Source: Chryseobacterium shigense
GTDB taxonomy: Bacteria; Bacteroidota; Bacteroidia; Flavobacteriales; Weeksellaceae
DNA: 64,000 nucleotides
Assembly: GCF_900156575.1 (NCBI RefSeq)
Contig: NZ_FTNY01000007.1
Span: 1 to 64,000, forward strand
Direction of reading: 5' to 3'
Both the position numbers and the translations under genes were made by a program. Shown one piece after another: positions 8,204-16,896 of the stretch. The notes under the pieces are model-generated. The model searched no databases and was not told where the DNA came from. It worked only from the letters and a program-made list of their open reading frames with translations. Within the stretch, counting starts at the first letter, position 1, and each line of letters starts with the position of its first letter.

Positions 8204-8232
8204 TGATTATAATGATTGTCTGAGAATATATT

Positions 8233-9687
8233 TTAGTTGCGCAAAAACTGACCAATATCCGCAGAATCAAAAGTAAAAGCAGATTGATTTTCAGATTTAT
8301 CCAGTTTTTTACTGATCGTCAGTGCCCATAAAACCAATTCTTTACAGAAATTCTGGTCTTCCACACTTAATTCTGAAGCATTTTCCTCAACGACGGTTAC
8401 CAAAGGGGTAATGCTGTTGAGTTTAGCATAGAAGTTCTCGTCTGTATCGGAATAGTTCAGTTCCAGATGATTTTTGTTAAACCATTTGATCAAGTCCGTA
8501 TACGGTGTTTTGATGCCTTCTTTTTCCAGTTTAGATATTCGTGGAAATATACTTTCAAACTGGATCATAACCGCCTGGTCAATTAATATTTTCGCTACGT
8601 AATCTGCGCCTTCCTGCTCACCTTCATACACCAATTCAATTTTCCCTGTAATGGATGGGATAATAGACATAAAATCAAGCAGACGAACCGTTGTTTTTTC
8701 AGCATCTGACTCTAACAAACGCAATTTCGCTGCTGCCACCAGATTTTCCATAGCGCTGATGGTAAGACGTGCACTGACGCCACTTTTTGCATCTACATAT
8801 TCACTGTCACGGGCTGCAAAAGCCACTTCTTCTAAAAGATCCTTTGCCAAACCGGTAATTTGTATCTGTGACAGATCTTCAGATAAGATCATCGCTTCCT
8901 GTTCTGTAATCTGTCTTGCCAGAGCAATGGTTTGTGGATAGTGTGTGAAAATTTGTGATCCGATTCTGTCTTTCAATGGAGTGACAATACTTCCTCTGTT
9001 GGTATAATCTTCCGGATTGGCTGTAAAGACAAACTGAATATCCAGAGGCATTCTCAATTGAAATCCGCGAATCTGAATATCCCCTTCCTGCAGAATATTG
9101 AATAAAGAAACCTGAATTCTGGCCTGTAAATCAGGCAGCTCATTCAGTACGAAGATAGAACGGTTGGCACGGGGAATCATCCCGTAATGTAACACACGCT
9201 CGTCAGAATAAGGCAGTTTTAAGGTGGCTGCTTTGATAGGATCGATATCACCAATTAAATCAGCAACATTCACATCCGGTGTAGCCAGTTTTTCAAAGAA
9301 ACGGTTTGAGCGGTGTACCCACGAAATCGGAGTTTCATCACCAAGTTCCGCAATAAGATCTCTCGCATATTTTGAGATAGGCTGAAATGGGCTGTCATTG
9401 ATTTCAGATCCTTTTACAATAGGCATATATTCATCTAGAAGGTTCACCATACTTCTCGCAATTCTGGTTTTGGCCTGGCCGCGTAATCCTAAAAGGTTAA
9501 TATGATGACCGGCAAGAATTGCTTTTTTTAATTGAGGGATGACCGTGTCTTCATATCCCCAGAGCCCTTCAAATACAGGTTCTTTAGCCTTAATCCGGGC
9601 AATAAGGTTCGCCTGGATTTCCTGGTTAATGGTTTTGTCTGTATATCCGGATTTCTTTAATTCTTTGAATGTAATATCGTTTTTCAT
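8233..9687 (-). CDS. MoxR/magnesium-chelatase-like AAA+ ATPase
   Basis: A 484-residue AAA+ protein. The Walker A motif is GLRGQAKT (residues 67-74), Walker B is IFVLNE (about 178-183), and sensor 1 is FTANPED (about 221-227); the PRANRSIFVLNELPDL block is typical of MoxR and ChlI-like ATPases. The C-terminal part is helical with an acidic end. Such ATPases act with a VWA protein as chaperone-like remodelling machines. The gene encoding such a VWA protein lies directly upstream on the same strand (9775-10917) and the pair is probably one transcription unit. The family is clear; the substrate is unknown. Confidence 0.85.
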   Translation of the reverse strand: MKNDITFKELKKSGYTDKTINQEIQANLIARIKAKEPVFEGLWGYEDTVIPQLKKAILAGHHINLLGLRGQAKTRIARSMVNLLDEYMPIVKGSEINDSPFQPISKYARDLIAELGDETPISWVHRSNRFFEKLATPDVNVADLIGDIDPIKAATLKLPYSDERVLHYGMIPRANRSIFVLNELPDLQARIQVSLFNILQEGDIQIRGFQLRMPLDIQFVFTANPEDYTNRGSIVTPLKDRIGSQIFTHYPQTIALARQITEQEAMILSEDLSQIQITGLAKDLLEEVAFAARDSEYVDAKSGVSARLTISAMENLVAAAKLRLLESDAEKTTVRLLDFMSIIPSITGKIELVYEGEQEGADYVAKILIDQAVMIQFESIFPRISKLEKEGIKTPYTDLIKWFNKNHLELNYSDTDENFYAKLNSITPLVTVVEENASELSVEDQNFCKELVLWALTISKKLDKSENQSAFTFDSADIGQFLRN

Positions 9688-9728
9688 TTTCTTTTTAAGT
9701 ACTAATAATTATTTAATGGACTATTAAT

Positions 9729-9777
9729 AAATCTCAAATCTCAAATCTGACATCTGTTATCTGCTATCTGACATCTA
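9729..9777. repeat. Heptanucleotide tandem repeat (7 x 7 bp)
   Basis: Seven consecutive 7-bp units of the form nnATCTn (AAATCTC twice, AAATCTG, ACATCTG, TTATCTG, CTATCTG, ACATCTA) fill the gap between the ATPase and VWA genes. Related 7-bp periodicity with a different word occurs at 55840-55940. Confidence 0.8.
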
Positions 9778-10917
9778 TATCCTCTTTATTCTGTTTTTCT
9801 CGTAATCTTCAAAAATCATCTGCCCTAAGCCAGAAAGTCCTGTCAAGAACGCTTTTCCCTTATTCTGAGCTGTAAAAGCTTCCACAAATTTACGCAGATA
9901 AGGATCCTGGGCAATCATAAAGGTTGTGATGGGAATTTTAAGTTTTCGGGCTTGTGCTGCTCTGTTGAGACATTGGGAAACAATCATTTCATCCAGACCG
10001 TTACTGTTCATATAGAACTCTCCGGTAGGAAGTTGAATACAGCTTGGTTTTCCATCCGTAATCATAAAGATCTGTTTATTGGTATTTCTTTTTCTGCGGA
10101 GAATATCCATCGCCAGTTCTAACCCGGCCACCGTATTGGTATGATAAGGTCCGACTTTTAAATAGGGGAGATCTTTAATTTTGATAGGCCAGGCTTCATT
10201 TCCAAAGACAATAATATCGATGGAATCTTTGGGATATTTCCTGTTAATTAATTCTACCAGCGCCATGGCTACTTTTTTGGCAGGAGTGATCCGGTCTTCA
10301 CCATATAAAACCATAGAGTGGCTGATGTCAATCATCAGGACGGTGCTCATTTGCGCCTTATGTTTGGTTTCCTCTACGATAAGGTCATCCTCCGTGAGTC
10401 GCAAATCAGAAATTCCATTGTTGATCTGTGCATTCTTCAAGCTTTCTGTCATATTCACGGTGGACAGATCATCTCCATATTGAAAAGAACGGTTTTCACC
10501 GTCACGCTCATCACCAACTCCTGTTTTTGTTGTCCGATGATTTCCCACGCCGCTTTTTTTCAGTTTTCCAAAAATCTGATCCAGGGCGTATTCACGTAAA
10601 GCTGCCTCCAGCTTAGCGGTCAATACATTTTTGCCTTTACCCGTTCCTGAATTACCATCTTTAGGATCGTCTTCTTCTTTGATATATCCCCGTTTTTTCA
10701 GATCTTCCTCAAAATCCTGAAGGGAATATTCATCGCTGAAAATATCATATTCTTTATCGAGCATATCAAGCCATTCGAAGGCTTCCTCTATATCACCGGA
10801 AGTATGGGTAAGCAAATCTTTGAAAACATCAAAGACCCGGTCAAAATGAGAAATATCTTCCGGAATGTGTTTACTGAACGTAAATCCTTTTTGAATATTA
10901 AAATCTTTATTCTTCAT
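9775..10917 (-). CDS. VWA-domain protein, partner of MoxR-like ATPase
   Basis: A 380-residue protein. The N-terminal half is acidic and helical; the C-terminal half is a von Willebrand factor A domain with a complete MIDAS: DISHS (Asp197, Ser199, Ser201), Thr near residue 260 (YHTNT) and Asp288 in ITDGKPS. This is the layout of the ChlD-like or CoxE-like partner of MoxR ATPases, where the metal site binds client or ATPase. It precedes the ATPase gene on the same strand, separated by the heptad repeat, and is likely co-transcribed. No signal peptide, so it acts in the cytoplasm. Confidence 0.8.
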   Translation of the reverse strand: MKNKDFNIQKGFTFSKHIPEDISHFDRVFDVFKDLLTHTSGDIEEAFEWLDMLDKEYDIFSDEYSLQDFEEDLKKRGYIKEEDDPKDGNSGTGKGKNVLTAKLEAALREYALDQIFGKLKKSGVGNHRTTKTGVGDERDGENRSFQYGDDLSTVNMTESLKNAQINNGISDLRLTEDDLIVEETKHKAQMSTVLMIDISHSMVLYGEDRITPAKKVAMALVELINRKYPKDSIDIIVFGNEAWPIKIKDLPYLKVGPYHTNTVAGLELAMDILRRKRNTNKQIFMITDGKPSCIQLPTGEFYMNSNGLDEMIVSQCLNRAAQARKLKIPITTFMIAQDPYLRKFVEAFTAQNKGKAFLTGLSGLGQMIFEDYEKNRIKRI

Positions 10918-11110
10918 AAGATGCTGCTGCTGTTATCAGTTAACCTGATTTACTTTATTTAAGCATACAAGTTAGCGAAATATCACATCAGGACCCTCTC
11001 AGAAAAATAGAAAATACTAATGACAGCGATACGAAATGACCTATAGCTTTGATGAAAACTTTAATCAGCACCAGCCACTGCGGACTTTTCGTATTGGAGA
11101 TCATTAAAGA

Positions 11111-12838
11111 CTATTCAACATAGGCATGGATTTTATTATAAAGAAAATTCCTTGGATTAGTCCTTGTAATCAGTTCCAGCTCATGATCGGTCAGTCTTCC
11201 CGCAGTATCTGCCCACATTTGTTTATCACTCTTCTGACTGCGGACTACATAAAAATCACTGCCATAAAGAATTCTGTCACTGATGCCACTGTCTTTTTTC
11301 AAAAGGGATTTTAGCATTGGAAAGATGCGGTCATCATGAAGAATATAGCTGATATCTGCATAAACATTAGGGTATTGTAGCATCATACTGTAGATAATGG
11401 CAAACCATGTGTTATGGCGCCACGAATTTTCCAAAGCCGTAGGAATGAAGTTGATTCCTTTACCCTGCGGAGTTGTAAAGCCGTTCTCAGAAAGATAACG
11501 GTCACGCTCCATATATTTAGCCCATTCATCTTCGCCACCGAAATGGCCGAAACAAATTTTTAGCTTGCTGAGATTCTTCTTAAGGGGCTCATCACGTTTC
11601 GTATACCCGAATAGTGAATACAATGCCTCATCATTATAATGTTCAAGAAGCAGTTTCAGGTAATATTCGTCCAGCAGGCACAGATAATTCAGGGGATGGG
11701 TAAAGTTGGTAGAGAAATCACTATTGCTAAGTTCATAGAGTCTTAAAGGTTCCCGCTTTCCTTTTTCTCCGGTTGACTGTGAAAATACAGGGTGGCTGTT
11801 CCATTCCTGTTTTTTATTTCCGCGATAATAGATGGTCCCTTTGATACAATGATTCAGTACAGGGATTTCGTTTTCACAGGCCCACAGCATCAGCGGAAGC
11901 AGATCTTTATCAAAAGGATAATACCCCAGCGCAGGATAGGTTTTAATGCCTCTGAAATCCTCCTTGATGATACAGTTTTTAATCTCGTCAAAATAGGTGC
12001 GATCCTCTTTGATCCTCCGCGGATCAGCAAATACAAAAGGAAGGCAGGTTTTGGATTTGATGCGTTTAAGAGCTTTTAGTTCATATAGCTGATTCATATA
12101 GTTGGATGGAGGTGTACCGGCTTCCATATAATCCATATCCATAGGAAGAACCACGAAACGGCCATCAGACGGGTATTGCTTTTCCAGCATACGGAAGATC
12201 GTCATTTGTTTTTGATGAAAGGCAAATCTGCCGATACTGATGTAGCGTTTCAGATAAGCTGAAGTTTCAGATCCTGGTAATAACCGCAGAAATTGAAACA
12301 GGCTTTTGGCCACAAAGATCACCAGATTTCGTCCCGATTTATTAATTATAAAGAGCAGAAGGACAATCAGAAACCTTATTATTACCTGTTCAGGGGGAGG
12401 TAAAAGAAAAATACGCTGCATAAAAGTATTGAATCCTTCCACATATCCCAACCACGGCTGACCATGAAATTTATCGGATAAAGTTCCAAAAAAGAGAATA
12501 AGAAGAGTATCTAAAGTCAAAATCACCCCAATAGGAAAGGTGATATAAGGAACTTTCTGAAGAAACCAGATTATGCGGAAGCGAAAAGATTGCCATTTTT
12601 TATAGGGACGTTGATACCTCCATTTCGCCGGAACTTTATAGTACCATCTGAAGTATCCGACAATCAGTTTTATAGTCAGTATAAATCCCAGTCCCAGTGG
12701 CAAAAGCTTTTTACCTAAAAATGGTGGAATATGTTCTCCGGTAAAGGTATGGGTATGACAATTAATAAATGGAGGTCTTTTTTCAGCAGGTAAATTTTGC
12801 GCATGCAAGGATGTTTCCGGTAGTGTTGGGATACTCAT
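11111..12838 (-). CDS. Amidohydrolase-family protein with N-terminal membrane segments
   Basis: A 575-residue protein. It begins with a metal-binding HTHTF motif (about residues 28-32), then three hydrophobic segments (near 48-63, 98-117 and 152-167) inserted before the rest of a TIM-barrel metal-dependent hydrolase: FGHFGGEDEW and LYGSDFYV near the end give the later His and Asp ligands. This fits the amidohydrolase-2-like superfamily. The membrane insertion between the first strand and the barrel is unusual and suggests a membrane-associated enzyme. The gene is alone on its strand, about 190 bp downstream of the VWA gene start. Substrate unknown. Confidence 0.65.
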   Translation of the reverse strand: MSIPTLPETSLHAQNLPAEKRPPFINCHTHTFTGEHIPPFLGKKLLPLGLGFILTIKLIVGYFRWYYKVPAKWRYQRPYKKWQSFRFRIIWFLQKVPYITFPIGVILTLDTLLILFFGTLSDKFHGQPWLGYVEGFNTFMQRIFLLPPPEQVIIRFLIVLLLFIINKSGRNLVIFVAKSLFQFLRLLPGSETSAYLKRYISIGRFAFHQKQMTIFRMLEKQYPSDGRFVVLPMDMDYMEAGTPPSNYMNQLYELKALKRIKSKTCLPFVFADPRRIKEDRTYFDEIKNCIIKEDFRGIKTYPALGYYPFDKDLLPLMLWACENEIPVLNHCIKGTIYYRGNKKQEWNSHPVFSQSTGEKGKREPLRLYELSNSDFSTNFTHPLNYLCLLDEYYLKLLLEHYNDEALYSLFGYTKRDEPLKKNLSKLKICFGHFGGEDEWAKYMERDRYLSENGFTTPQGKGINFIPTALENSWRHNTWFAIIYSMMLQYPNVYADISYILHDDRIFPMLKSLLKKDSGISDRILYGSDFYVVRSQKSDKQMWADTAGRLTDHELELITRTNPRNFLYNKIHAYVE

Positions 12839-13147
12839 TATTCAGGGGGTTCGTTTTCCGCACAATTTACAAACAAATATTTAATCTGAATTTTTTTTTA
12901 AGGTATTGTAAAACAGGTGATATAAAGAAAGCACTAGGTTGAATACAATGTTTTCATCTTCTATTTGATAAGTATTTCATGTCTGATGGTACAGAAAATA
13001 GAATACTAAGGAATGGTTTTGATTTTTAAAATACCAACTGAATAAAGGAATTTAAATAAATTATTCAATGAATAGTTTGTTTTTTTATAATATTGTTCCA
13101 GTATTCAAAGAAATTTTATAAATTTATTTATAATAAAAAAATACAGA
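12839..13147. other. Intergenic between divergent genes
   Basis: A 309-bp very AT-rich region between divergent genes at 12838 (-) and 13148 (+). It should hold both promoters; I see no convincing -7 element, repeat or small ORF. Confidence 0.5.
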
Positions 13148-13801
13148 ATGAAAGCAATTTATTTTATTTTTATAGCGGGTTCATTGATGAACGCACAGGT
13201 AGGTATCAATACTTCTGCCCCTTCCAGAACCTTAGATCTTAATGGTAATTTAAGAGTCAGAACACAAACCGATCAATCGGCAAACACAGGATACAGTAAT
13301 GTTTTAATTGCCGATGACAATGGAAATGTTGATTATGTCAAAAAAAATGTTCTTAATCAGCAAATGGTTCAATTATTTAATTTGAACACATTACCTTCTG
13401 TAAGTGCAGGAGGAAGTGGTACAGTAACACCGGTAAGTATTAGCAATCAGTCTATCACTTTGACAAATCCTGCATTTGTGATGATTAGTTATTCTGTTCC
13501 CATCACTTTATCTGCCGCTGCTACAGATGGAAGAATGAAGCTCCTGAGAACTCATCTGAATGTTGACGGAACCAACGTGGTCCGATCTTCCAATACCTAT
13601 ACAAACAGTACCACTACAGGAACTAATTTAACAGGTATTTTTTATAATGCAGGGAGCTATATAACTTTATTGAGTGCTGGAACCCATACTATTGAGATTT
13701 TAGGAACCTGTTTTGACTTTGCTACCGCTTCTCAATGTCTTCAGGGAGGAAGTTTGTCAGGGACTTCATTTCAGGCGTTTGCCATGTATAACAGCTATTG
13801 A
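13148..13801 (+). CDS. Secreted Ser/Thr-rich hypothetical protein
   Basis: A 217-residue protein with a signal peptide (MKAIYFIFIAGSLMNAQ). The mature start QVGINTSAPSRTLDLNGNLRVRT is the head motif seen on many flavobacterial surface or tail-fibre-like proteins (GINT.AP...LDVNG.LR). The rest is rich in Thr, Ser, Asn and Gly with alternating hydrophobics, consistent with a beta-rich extracellular domain. No C-terminal sorting domain of type IX secretion is evident. The gene is monocistronic. Function unknown. Confidence 0.7.
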   Translation: MKAIYFIFIAGSLMNAQVGINTSAPSRTLDLNGNLRVRTQTDQSANTGYSNVLIADDNGNVDYVKKNVLNQQMVQLFNLNTLPSVSAGGSGTVTPVSISNQSITLTNPAFVMISYSVPITLSAAATDGRMKLLRTHLNVDGTNVVRSSNTYTNSTTTGTNLTGIFYNAGSYITLLSAGTHTIEILGTCFDFATASQCLQGGSLSGTSFQAFAMYNSY

Positions 13802-14166
13802 TTTCATCAACAGTTGAATTCTCTACACTGTATAGGAGCCTTCTGGTAAAAGCTTAGGTGCTGCCAGTCTCCTTTATTTATCTTTATTAAAATTGGAAAA
13901 CCAGAAAATATAATTGTTTTTTGGTTTTCTATATTATTATAAGGTATTGATTCTTACGAATAAAATCCTGGAGCTTTAGATCTTAAAATTCATTTCTTAG
14001 ACTTTTGGATATATTTCACCACTTATTTTCCAGCAATGATCATTCTGAATAAATACTTTAATGATAATGATTTCTTTCAAAGAGATGACCTGCTGTGCAG
14101 CTTACCACATCCTCGGTCTTTTATTAAGGTATTTAAAAACAAAATAGATTTTGCACCTTAGGAAAT
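13802..14166. other. Convergent intergenic region with weak hairpin
   Basis: This 365-bp spacer between convergent genes contains one eight-pair inverted repeat, GAAAACCA (13896-13903) and TGGTTTTC (13922-13929), with an AT-rich loop. It may act as a weak terminator. Nothing else was seen. Confidence 0.45.
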
Positions 14167-14952
14167 TCAGAACTTATTTTTTTTTGAGTTGGCAGGAATG
14201 AAATCAGGGATATAAGCATGCTCATCTCTCAAGGTCCGAATAAAGTCTTTGGAATATATTTCTAACCGGATCTCTGTAATATCCACGATTTTCGATTTCT
14301 TATTTCCGGAAACATCATACGACAGGATTTCCTCTTCTTTTCCGTTTTTTCCGGAAAGATGATAGTAAAAATCTTTATTTTCCCAATAGCTTGTTCCTTC
14401 TGCCGGACGATCTTCAGTCTTCAAACGGGTACAGGTTTTTTGGAAAAAACTAAGAATATTTGAAAGGTCTTTTTTGTTTTTTGAGGTTTTGGTCGCATTT
14501 AGGGAGACCAGTTTCCCTTTATTGTCCTCCGTCATAGTCAGAGCGGGGAATGGCACCTTATTCAAAATGGCTAAAGTATCCTTTGCTTCATCATAAGCAA
14601 CTGTTTTATATCGGTAGCCGAAATATTTGACAGGCTTCTCTTTTCTTGTCATCCAGTCATTCGTGGATTCCAAATAAAATTCGCTGGGTAATCTTCCGTT
14701 AGATTGATAAAAAGCAAGCGTGTCCTTTGCAAATAAAGCGTTTTGTAATGCTTTTTTCGCCTCCTCTTTCTTCATTTTCTTTACATCTGCTGATAAAAGC
14801 TCATCCGTTTTTTGCAGTCTTACCTTATAAAAACCGGAAACATCAAAAGATTTGTCCAACTGATCCAGAAGGACTACTTTGGAATCCTGAGACTGACAAC
14901 TGTAAAAAAGGTTCAGCAGGACCATGAAAGAAATTATTTTTTTTACCATCAT
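14167..14952 (-). CDS. Lipoprotein of unknown function
   Basis: The open frame begins at 15021, but the likely start is one of two Met codons at 14952/14949, because they give a proper lipoprotein signal (MVKKIISFMVLLNLFYSC, lipobox LFYSC). The mature protein of about 240 residues is Lys/Asp-rich and contains a KETGY-free, mixed alpha/beta pattern that I do not recognise. It is flanked by a convergent secreted protein gene and by the transposase-like HTH genes. Likely anchored in the envelope; role unknown. Confidence 0.55.
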   Translation of the reverse strand: MMVKKIISFMVLLNLFYSCQSQDSKVVLLDQLDKSFDVSGFYKVRLQKTDELLSADVKKMKKEEAKKALQNALFAKDTLAFYQSNGRLPSEFYLESTNDWMTRKEKPVKYFGYRYKTVAYDEAKDTLAILNKVPFPALTMTEDNKGKLVSLNATKTSKNKKDLSNILSFFQKTCTRLKTEDRPAEGTSYWENKDFYYHLSGKNGKEEEILSYDVSGNKKSKIVDITEIRLEIYSKDFIRTLRDEHAYIPDFIPANSKKNKF

Positions 14953-15296
14953 CCAAATATAAAGAATAAAGTCATTCCCTGTTATCAGATGATACATTGC
15001 GTCTTTTTTTTTGAGCTTCAAAATAACTCGTCAACAATTTTTTATACCCTTATTGTGTGGATGTAAGATGGTATAAACCTCCTCTTTCCTGAATTTCATC
15101 ATTTGTAATTTATCAATCCTAATCAATATAGGGTTTGGAAAGAGGAGGGGATAACAGTATGCTCAATGCTCTTTAGGAATAGACTGAACATTTTGTATAT
15201 ATAGTGTTGTGTTCAAATTTTGTACAGGTATGATCATCTGATACAGAGCGGAAACTTTTATTCCTTATTAAAAAAGCATAAAAAAAATCATTCTTT

Positions 15297-15638
15297 TTAC
15301 ACTAAAAAATGTTTTTTCCATTTAGTAACTGTATTTCTGCTGATCTTAAAATAGAGGGCTGTCTGAATATTATTTAAATGGTTAGATTTCTGGTAGTCTA
15401 GGATCTGGAGTATGGTAGATTGGTCATAGGAACGGTGTTTTTGGTTGGTAACTTTATCCATTTCACTATGGTTTTTAAAAATAATAGCATTGAGCTGAAT
15501 AACGTCAAGCGTAGAGAGACTTTTCTTCTTCAGGAAGGTAAGACACTCGTTTTTCTTTTCCGGATGTTTATAAATAATAACATCCTGAAAAATTTTTTTA
15601 TAATCAGGGATCGTTATTTTTCGTACTTTTTTATCCAT
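15297..15638 (-). CDS. Transposase-like helix-turn-helix protein (second ORF of a pair)
   Basis: A 113-residue basic protein. Its C-terminal 45 residues (SYDQSTILQILDYQKS, then IQTALYFKISRNTVTKWKKHF) form a helix-turn-helix like that of IS3-type OrfA or HTH_23 proteins. The start (ATG at 15638) lies inside the end of the preceding frame, and the two frames overlap at A_AAA_AAG (15626-15632), the classical -1 slippery heptamer; a -1 shift there would fuse both. It may be translated alone, by coupling or by frameshifting. No transposase catalytic domain, terminal repeats or target duplication are seen, so it looks like a domesticated or stand-alone regulator set. Confidence 0.6.
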   Translation of the reverse strand: MDKKVRKITIPDYKKIFQDVIIYKHPEKKNECLTFLKKKSLSTLDVIQLNAIIFKNHSEMDKVTNQKHRSYDQSTILQILDYQKSNHLNNIQTALYFKISRNTVTKWKKHFLV

Positions 15639-16026
15639 CTGTGCAATGTAGATTTAGGGATCCTGTATTCGTTGATGATCTGCTCCTTCGTCTTTTTTTC
15701 TGTGCGTAATAATTCCAGTATGAATTCTATAATTTCAGGAGTGTAGATGTTCTTCCTTATATTGAGTTGGGTTGTATTGACCACTTTATGGGGAGGAGTT
15801 GGGGGGCATACAGTATCAAATGTTGGGTATAAATCCTGAAAAAATCATATTCCAATATTTTACAGAGCTGCAGCAAAAGATTGGAATCTACTGTCTTTTT
15901 TTGTAATAATATGTCTATTTCATCATCTGTACAACCTATATCGAAAGAGATATCAGATGTTTTTAAATGTAGTGATTCCATACGGTTTTTGATCAAATCA
16001 CCAATATGTATGTTTTTAAAATCCAT
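15614..16026 (-). pseudogene. Frameshifted HTH protein (first ORF of the transposase-like pair)
   Basis: From ATG at 16026 the frame gives an 89-residue protein (MDFKNIHIGDLIKNRMESL..., an XRE-like N-terminal part ending LEYDFFRIYTQHLILYAP) that stops at 15757. The adjoining frame continues without a start codon as NIYTPEIIEFILELL, then STLHRWIKKYEK, a second helix-turn-helix, ending at 15614. Adding one base to the G6 tract on the plus strand at 15801-15806 joins both into a ~137-residue protein, which is how I remember the full-length relatives in Chryseobacterium. So this copy carries a one-base deletion, or a sequencing error in the homopolymer. Confidence 0.6.
15626..15632 (-). other. 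A_AAA_AAG slippery heptamer
   Basis: On the minus strand the zero frame reads ATA AAA AAG TAC within the upstream HTH frame. A -1 shift here enters the 15297-15638 frame at KKVRKITI. This is the exact heptamer used for -1 frameshifting in IS3-family elements. Confidence 0.5.
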
Positions 16027-16293
16027 AATTTTTTTGTAATCAATTCTCCTTGTTATCTGGTTTTTGTGTATACAGAGTTTTCATAATGGCAGTAATGTGA
16101 TTGTATAGCGATGTAGAAAATCTCAGATAATAAGGATGGAATTTTTAAGGTTTGAGGGTACGACACTTGTGATATTATGTGAACAAATTTATAGTATATT
16201 TCTGTTGAAATGACTTTTTTAAACTACTACAAAATTACTACAGAGTTACTACAATGTGTTGTTTTATGTCGATTTTTGCTGTACTTCTGTTTG

Positions 16294-16800
16294 CTAAATG
16301 TTGATGCTTTGTATAAATTGACTGATGTCTAGATTGCTCTGAATATTGAGTTTCTTTTTCAGTCTGTATTTCTTGGTATGCACTGTTTTTTCTTCTACAT
16401 AGGTATATTTGGCAATCTCCTTATTAGAAAATCCCAGGCGGATCATGGCGGCTAATGTAATTTCAGATTTTGATATGGAAGGATTGATTTCAATGATTTT
16501 TTTCGTAAATCCGGGATAACGTTTATCAAACTCATGGATGAATCTTCCTTCACTTTTTAGTAATTCTACGATCTCTATACTTGTAATGCTTTTGTAGTTC
16601 TCTTTAGACATGTAGTTATTCTGTCTACCTGTTGTGTACTGTGAAATTAAAATATCATTGATTAATTTGCTGTTCAATGCCATTCTTTTATATTTTCTGT
16701 TCGATAGAGTTGATTTAAAAAGTACAATAATGAGATAGTGTGAGAGGTATGTTGTTGAAATAGTGGTGAATAAAAATAATATTAGATGATGTTCTTTCAT
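16294..16800 (-). CDS. Membrane-anchored LuxR-type HTH protein
   Basis: A 168-residue protein with one N-terminal membrane segment (residues 5-28) and a C-terminal LuxR/GerE-like helix-turn-helix (PSISKSEITLAAMIRLGFS, then NKEIAKYTYVEEKTVHTKKYRLKKKL). The C-terminal half aligns with that of the TPR protein encoded just upstream on the same strand (16897-18303), so one is a shortened paralogue of the other. Membrane-bound regulators of this type are common in Bacteroidetes; how the DNA-binding domain acts from the membrane is not known. It is followed by ~270 bp of AT-rich spacer. Confidence 0.65.
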   Translation of the reverse strand: MKEHHLILFLFTTISTTYLSHYLIIVLFKSTLSNRKYKRMALNSKLINDILISQYTTGRQNNYMSKENYKSITSIEIVELLKSEGRFIHEFDKRYPGFTKKIIEINPSISKSEITLAAMIRLGFSNKEIAKYTYVEEKTVHTKKYRLKKKLNIQSNLDISQFIQSINI

Positions 16801-16896
16801 ACTGTGTCAAAATTTTCGCGAATTTATATACTTAGACAAAAAGAACTTGGGAATTGGATACTACAAAATCACTACAATTTCATTTTTAAGAACTAT

